Notes under the pieces: generated by a model | Databases searched by the model: none | What the model saw: only the letters and a program-made list of their open reading frames with translations | What the model was told of the DNA's origin: nothing | Shown here: one piece after another, positions 62,317 through 64,000 of the stretch | Layout: each line of letters begins with the position of its first letter | Position numbering within the stretch: position 1 is the stretch's first letter | Assembly: GCA_022495995.1 (NCBI GenBank) | Contig: JAFEMH010001301.1 | Coordinates: forward strand, 1-64,000 | Direction: 5' to 3' | DNA length: 64,000 bases | Source: Adenophora triphylla var. japonica | Lineage: Eukaryota > Streptophyta > Magnoliopsida > Asterales > Campanulaceae | Position numbers and translations under genes: made by a program

Positions 62317-62611
62317 CTCCCTCCGTCCCGGAAAGATATTCTCATTTTGTTTTGGGTGGTTTGACCAATTTTTTTTATTTTTTTTTTTGTGAAAATTTGA
62401 TTATTTTCATGAAATTCTAAAATTGATGCACTATCAAGAATTCTATCAGTTTTTTTTTAATTGTTTTATTAGGATAATCAAACAAAAAATATTATCGATG
62501 CCATTTTTTAGAGTTTTATGATTATAATCATGTATTCATATGAAATGATCAATTTTCAATTGAGTTAACCACCAAAAAACAAAATGAGACTATGTATCTG
62601 GACTGACAGAG
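62317..62611. mobile_element. Stowaway MITE in intron 1 of the ESF2-like gene
   Basis: 295 bp. The left end is ctccctccgtcccggaaaga and the right end is degenerate (tctggactgacagag, then ta). The inner ends are complementary (ctcattttgttttgg against ccaaaaaacaaaatgag). Confidence 0.75.
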
Positions 62612-62675
62612 TATTGTCTATTATGATTGTCTGTGGCAGTCATTAATCTTTCATACATTGTTCTCTTCAGTTAGA

Positions 62676-64000
62676 ATGGCTGAGGAAGAACAACAGGTGA
62701 TATGTACTGATTCCCTGAAGGAAGAGACTCCAGAACCAAACAAAAGGAGGGAAGAGCGTCTGAAAAAGAAAAGGAAAGAGCGTCTGTTAAAGGAAGCTGA
62801 AAAGGCTGACAAACGTGGGGTTTGTTACCTGAGTAGAATTCCGCCTCGCATGGATCCATTGAAACTTCGTCAAATCCTCTCCCAGTATGGAGAGATCGAA
62901 AGAATTTATCTTACTCCAGAAAGTAATTCATTTACTTTCTTTTTGGCTTTTTCGTTATTTAAATTTAGTTCATGTTTTCTTGTTTTCACATTTTCAACAT
63001 AGCTGATTATAATATTGTTAGTGTTCTATGTCCTGATGTAGTAGTTCGTCAATTCTTAATTACCACCTTGCTTAAACTTGAATGATTAAATAGTCTGCTT
63101 TTACAGATCCTAATGCTCAGATGCATCGTAAACGTATTGGTGGATTTCGTGGACAAGAGTTTTCAGAAGGGTATGAGTTGCTTGATGTCTTTAGAAGAAC
63201 TGCAACATCTTTAGTATTTTATAATCCATGTAAACCTAAGCTCGTCATATTTCATTGATGCTATTTCTTTTTAATCAAACTTGTAACGCTTGACGCTATC
63301 TTTAGTTTGTCTTTTCTTTTAAAAGGATATCTCACAGTGGCATCTGTGTGCAGGTGGGTTGAGTTCACCAAAAAGAGTGTTGCAAAAAGTGTTGCTACCA
63401 TGCTAAATGGTGAAGAAATAGGTATGCAAAGACTGGCTTAGCAGTCATTTTTTCTTTTCAACGTGCGAAGATAGGATCATTAGTTCTCACTGATAGTTGT
63501 AGTCAGTTGTGAAGTCTCATTTCTATGCTTTACATAAACTACGGTCAACTGATTCCACATTTTATTTCACTTGTTAGGTGGGAGGAAGAGGTCACCATTC
63601 TATTATGACCTTTGGAATATCAAGTACTTGAGAAAATTCAAGTGGGACCATCTTACTGAAGAGATTGGTACAGTACTTCTCTAACTGCATTCAACACATC
63701 ATGTGCTTATTAGTGTCTATTCATTAGTTGAAATACTTTTAAATGTTGCAGCCTACAAAAATGCTACCCGGGAGCAAAAATTAGCATTGGAAATATCCGC
63801 TGCAACGAGAGAGCGTGACCACTACCTATCCAAAGTTGACAAGTCCCGTGCTTTAAGTGCTATAGAAGAACGTATGAAGAAGGTATATTATTGATATTGC
63901 AATTCATATGCTTGAAAATTGTGCTACATAACTTCATGCACAGGGCTATATGCTTGATCTAACTAATGGAATTTGGAATTTGACCAATATAAGTTCTAGG
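62676..64000 (+). CDS. ESF2/ABT1-like pre-rRNA processing protein, 3' end outside window
   Basis: Start codon at 62676 ([14 protein letters not shown]), just after a 5' UTR intron. The visible coding exons are 62676 to about 62921, 63107-63169, 63355-63421, 63578-63665 and 63752-63882, joined by GT-AG introns with the frame kept. The protein begins with an acidic then strongly basic Lys/Arg-Glu helix ([21 protein letters not shown]). Next comes an RRM-like domain starting [20 protein letters not shown] with [15 protein letters not shown], then [21 protein letters not shown]. The conserved tail has [20 protein letters not shown] and [15 protein letters not shown]. This is the ESF2 (yeast)/ABT1 (animal) family: nucleolar proteins of the small-subunit processome that act in 18S rRNA maturation. 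The last exon(s) lie beyond 64000. No frame breaks are seen, so it is the one apparently intact host gene here. Confidence 0.9.

Overview
This is nuclear DNA of a flowering plant, most likely a eudicot; I cannot name the species. The evidence is GT-AG introns, CCHC/U-box and RRM host genes, and dense nesting of plant-type Copia, Gypsy, CACTA, hAT and Stowaway elements. No bacterial, organellar, tRNA or rRNA feature was recognised. Roughly 85% of the window is transposable-element sequence.

Layout. 1-6303: a decayed TNT1-94-like Copia element (+) with its 3' LTR; the 5' LTR is not seen. 6304-7303: a fragment of a host E3 ubiquitin ligase gene of the PQT3/RBBP6-like family (-). 7304-34517: a 13.5 kb Tat-lineage Gypsy element (Gypsy-1, -) with a near-intact polyprotein, two RNase H domains, a 134-bp tandem array and an antisense extra gene (aORF). 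That aORF is split by a nested 13.7 kb SIRE/Maximus-like Copia element (Copia-2, +, 11226-24907, TSD TCTCG) carrying an env-like gene. 34518-43632: a second copy of the same host block followed by upstream exons of the PQT3-like gene, interrupted at 34894-40922 by a CACTA-type transposon (TSD GAT) that has captured two exons of a UDP-glucose pyrophosphorylase gene. 43633-57327: a second, related Tat Gypsy (Gypsy-2, +, TSD AAATG) with decayed pol, a 140-bp tandem array and its own aORF. 57412-60774: hAT-like elements, Stowaway MITEs and a 0.6 kb TATACA/TATATG microsatellite. 60798-62246: a large inverted repeat made from the 5' exon and intron 1 of the last gene. 62676-64000: a spliced ESF2/ABT1-like ribosome-biogenesis gene (+), running off the window.

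The two Gypsy elements share one plan: LTR, gag-PR-RT-RNH-aRNH-INT, tandem repeats, antisense multi-exon aORF, purine tract, LTR. They stand in opposite orientation inside or beside one host gene. The only clearly host genes are the PQT3-like E3 ligase, broken by TEs in this assembly, and the ESF2-like gene.

Two points affect everything else. First, near-identical copies in this window differ almost only at CAG/CTG trinucleotides, in a non-mutational way (CAG to CGT, CG or CGTG). That looks like a sequencing artefact at CHG-methylated sites and probably explains many apparent frameshifts. Second, the 0.9 kb host block at 6409-7303 recurs at 34518-41452 on the other side of Gypsy-1. The left copy looks like an unoccupied allele for both Gypsy-1 and the CACTA element, which suggests an unequal exchange or a false haplotype join.
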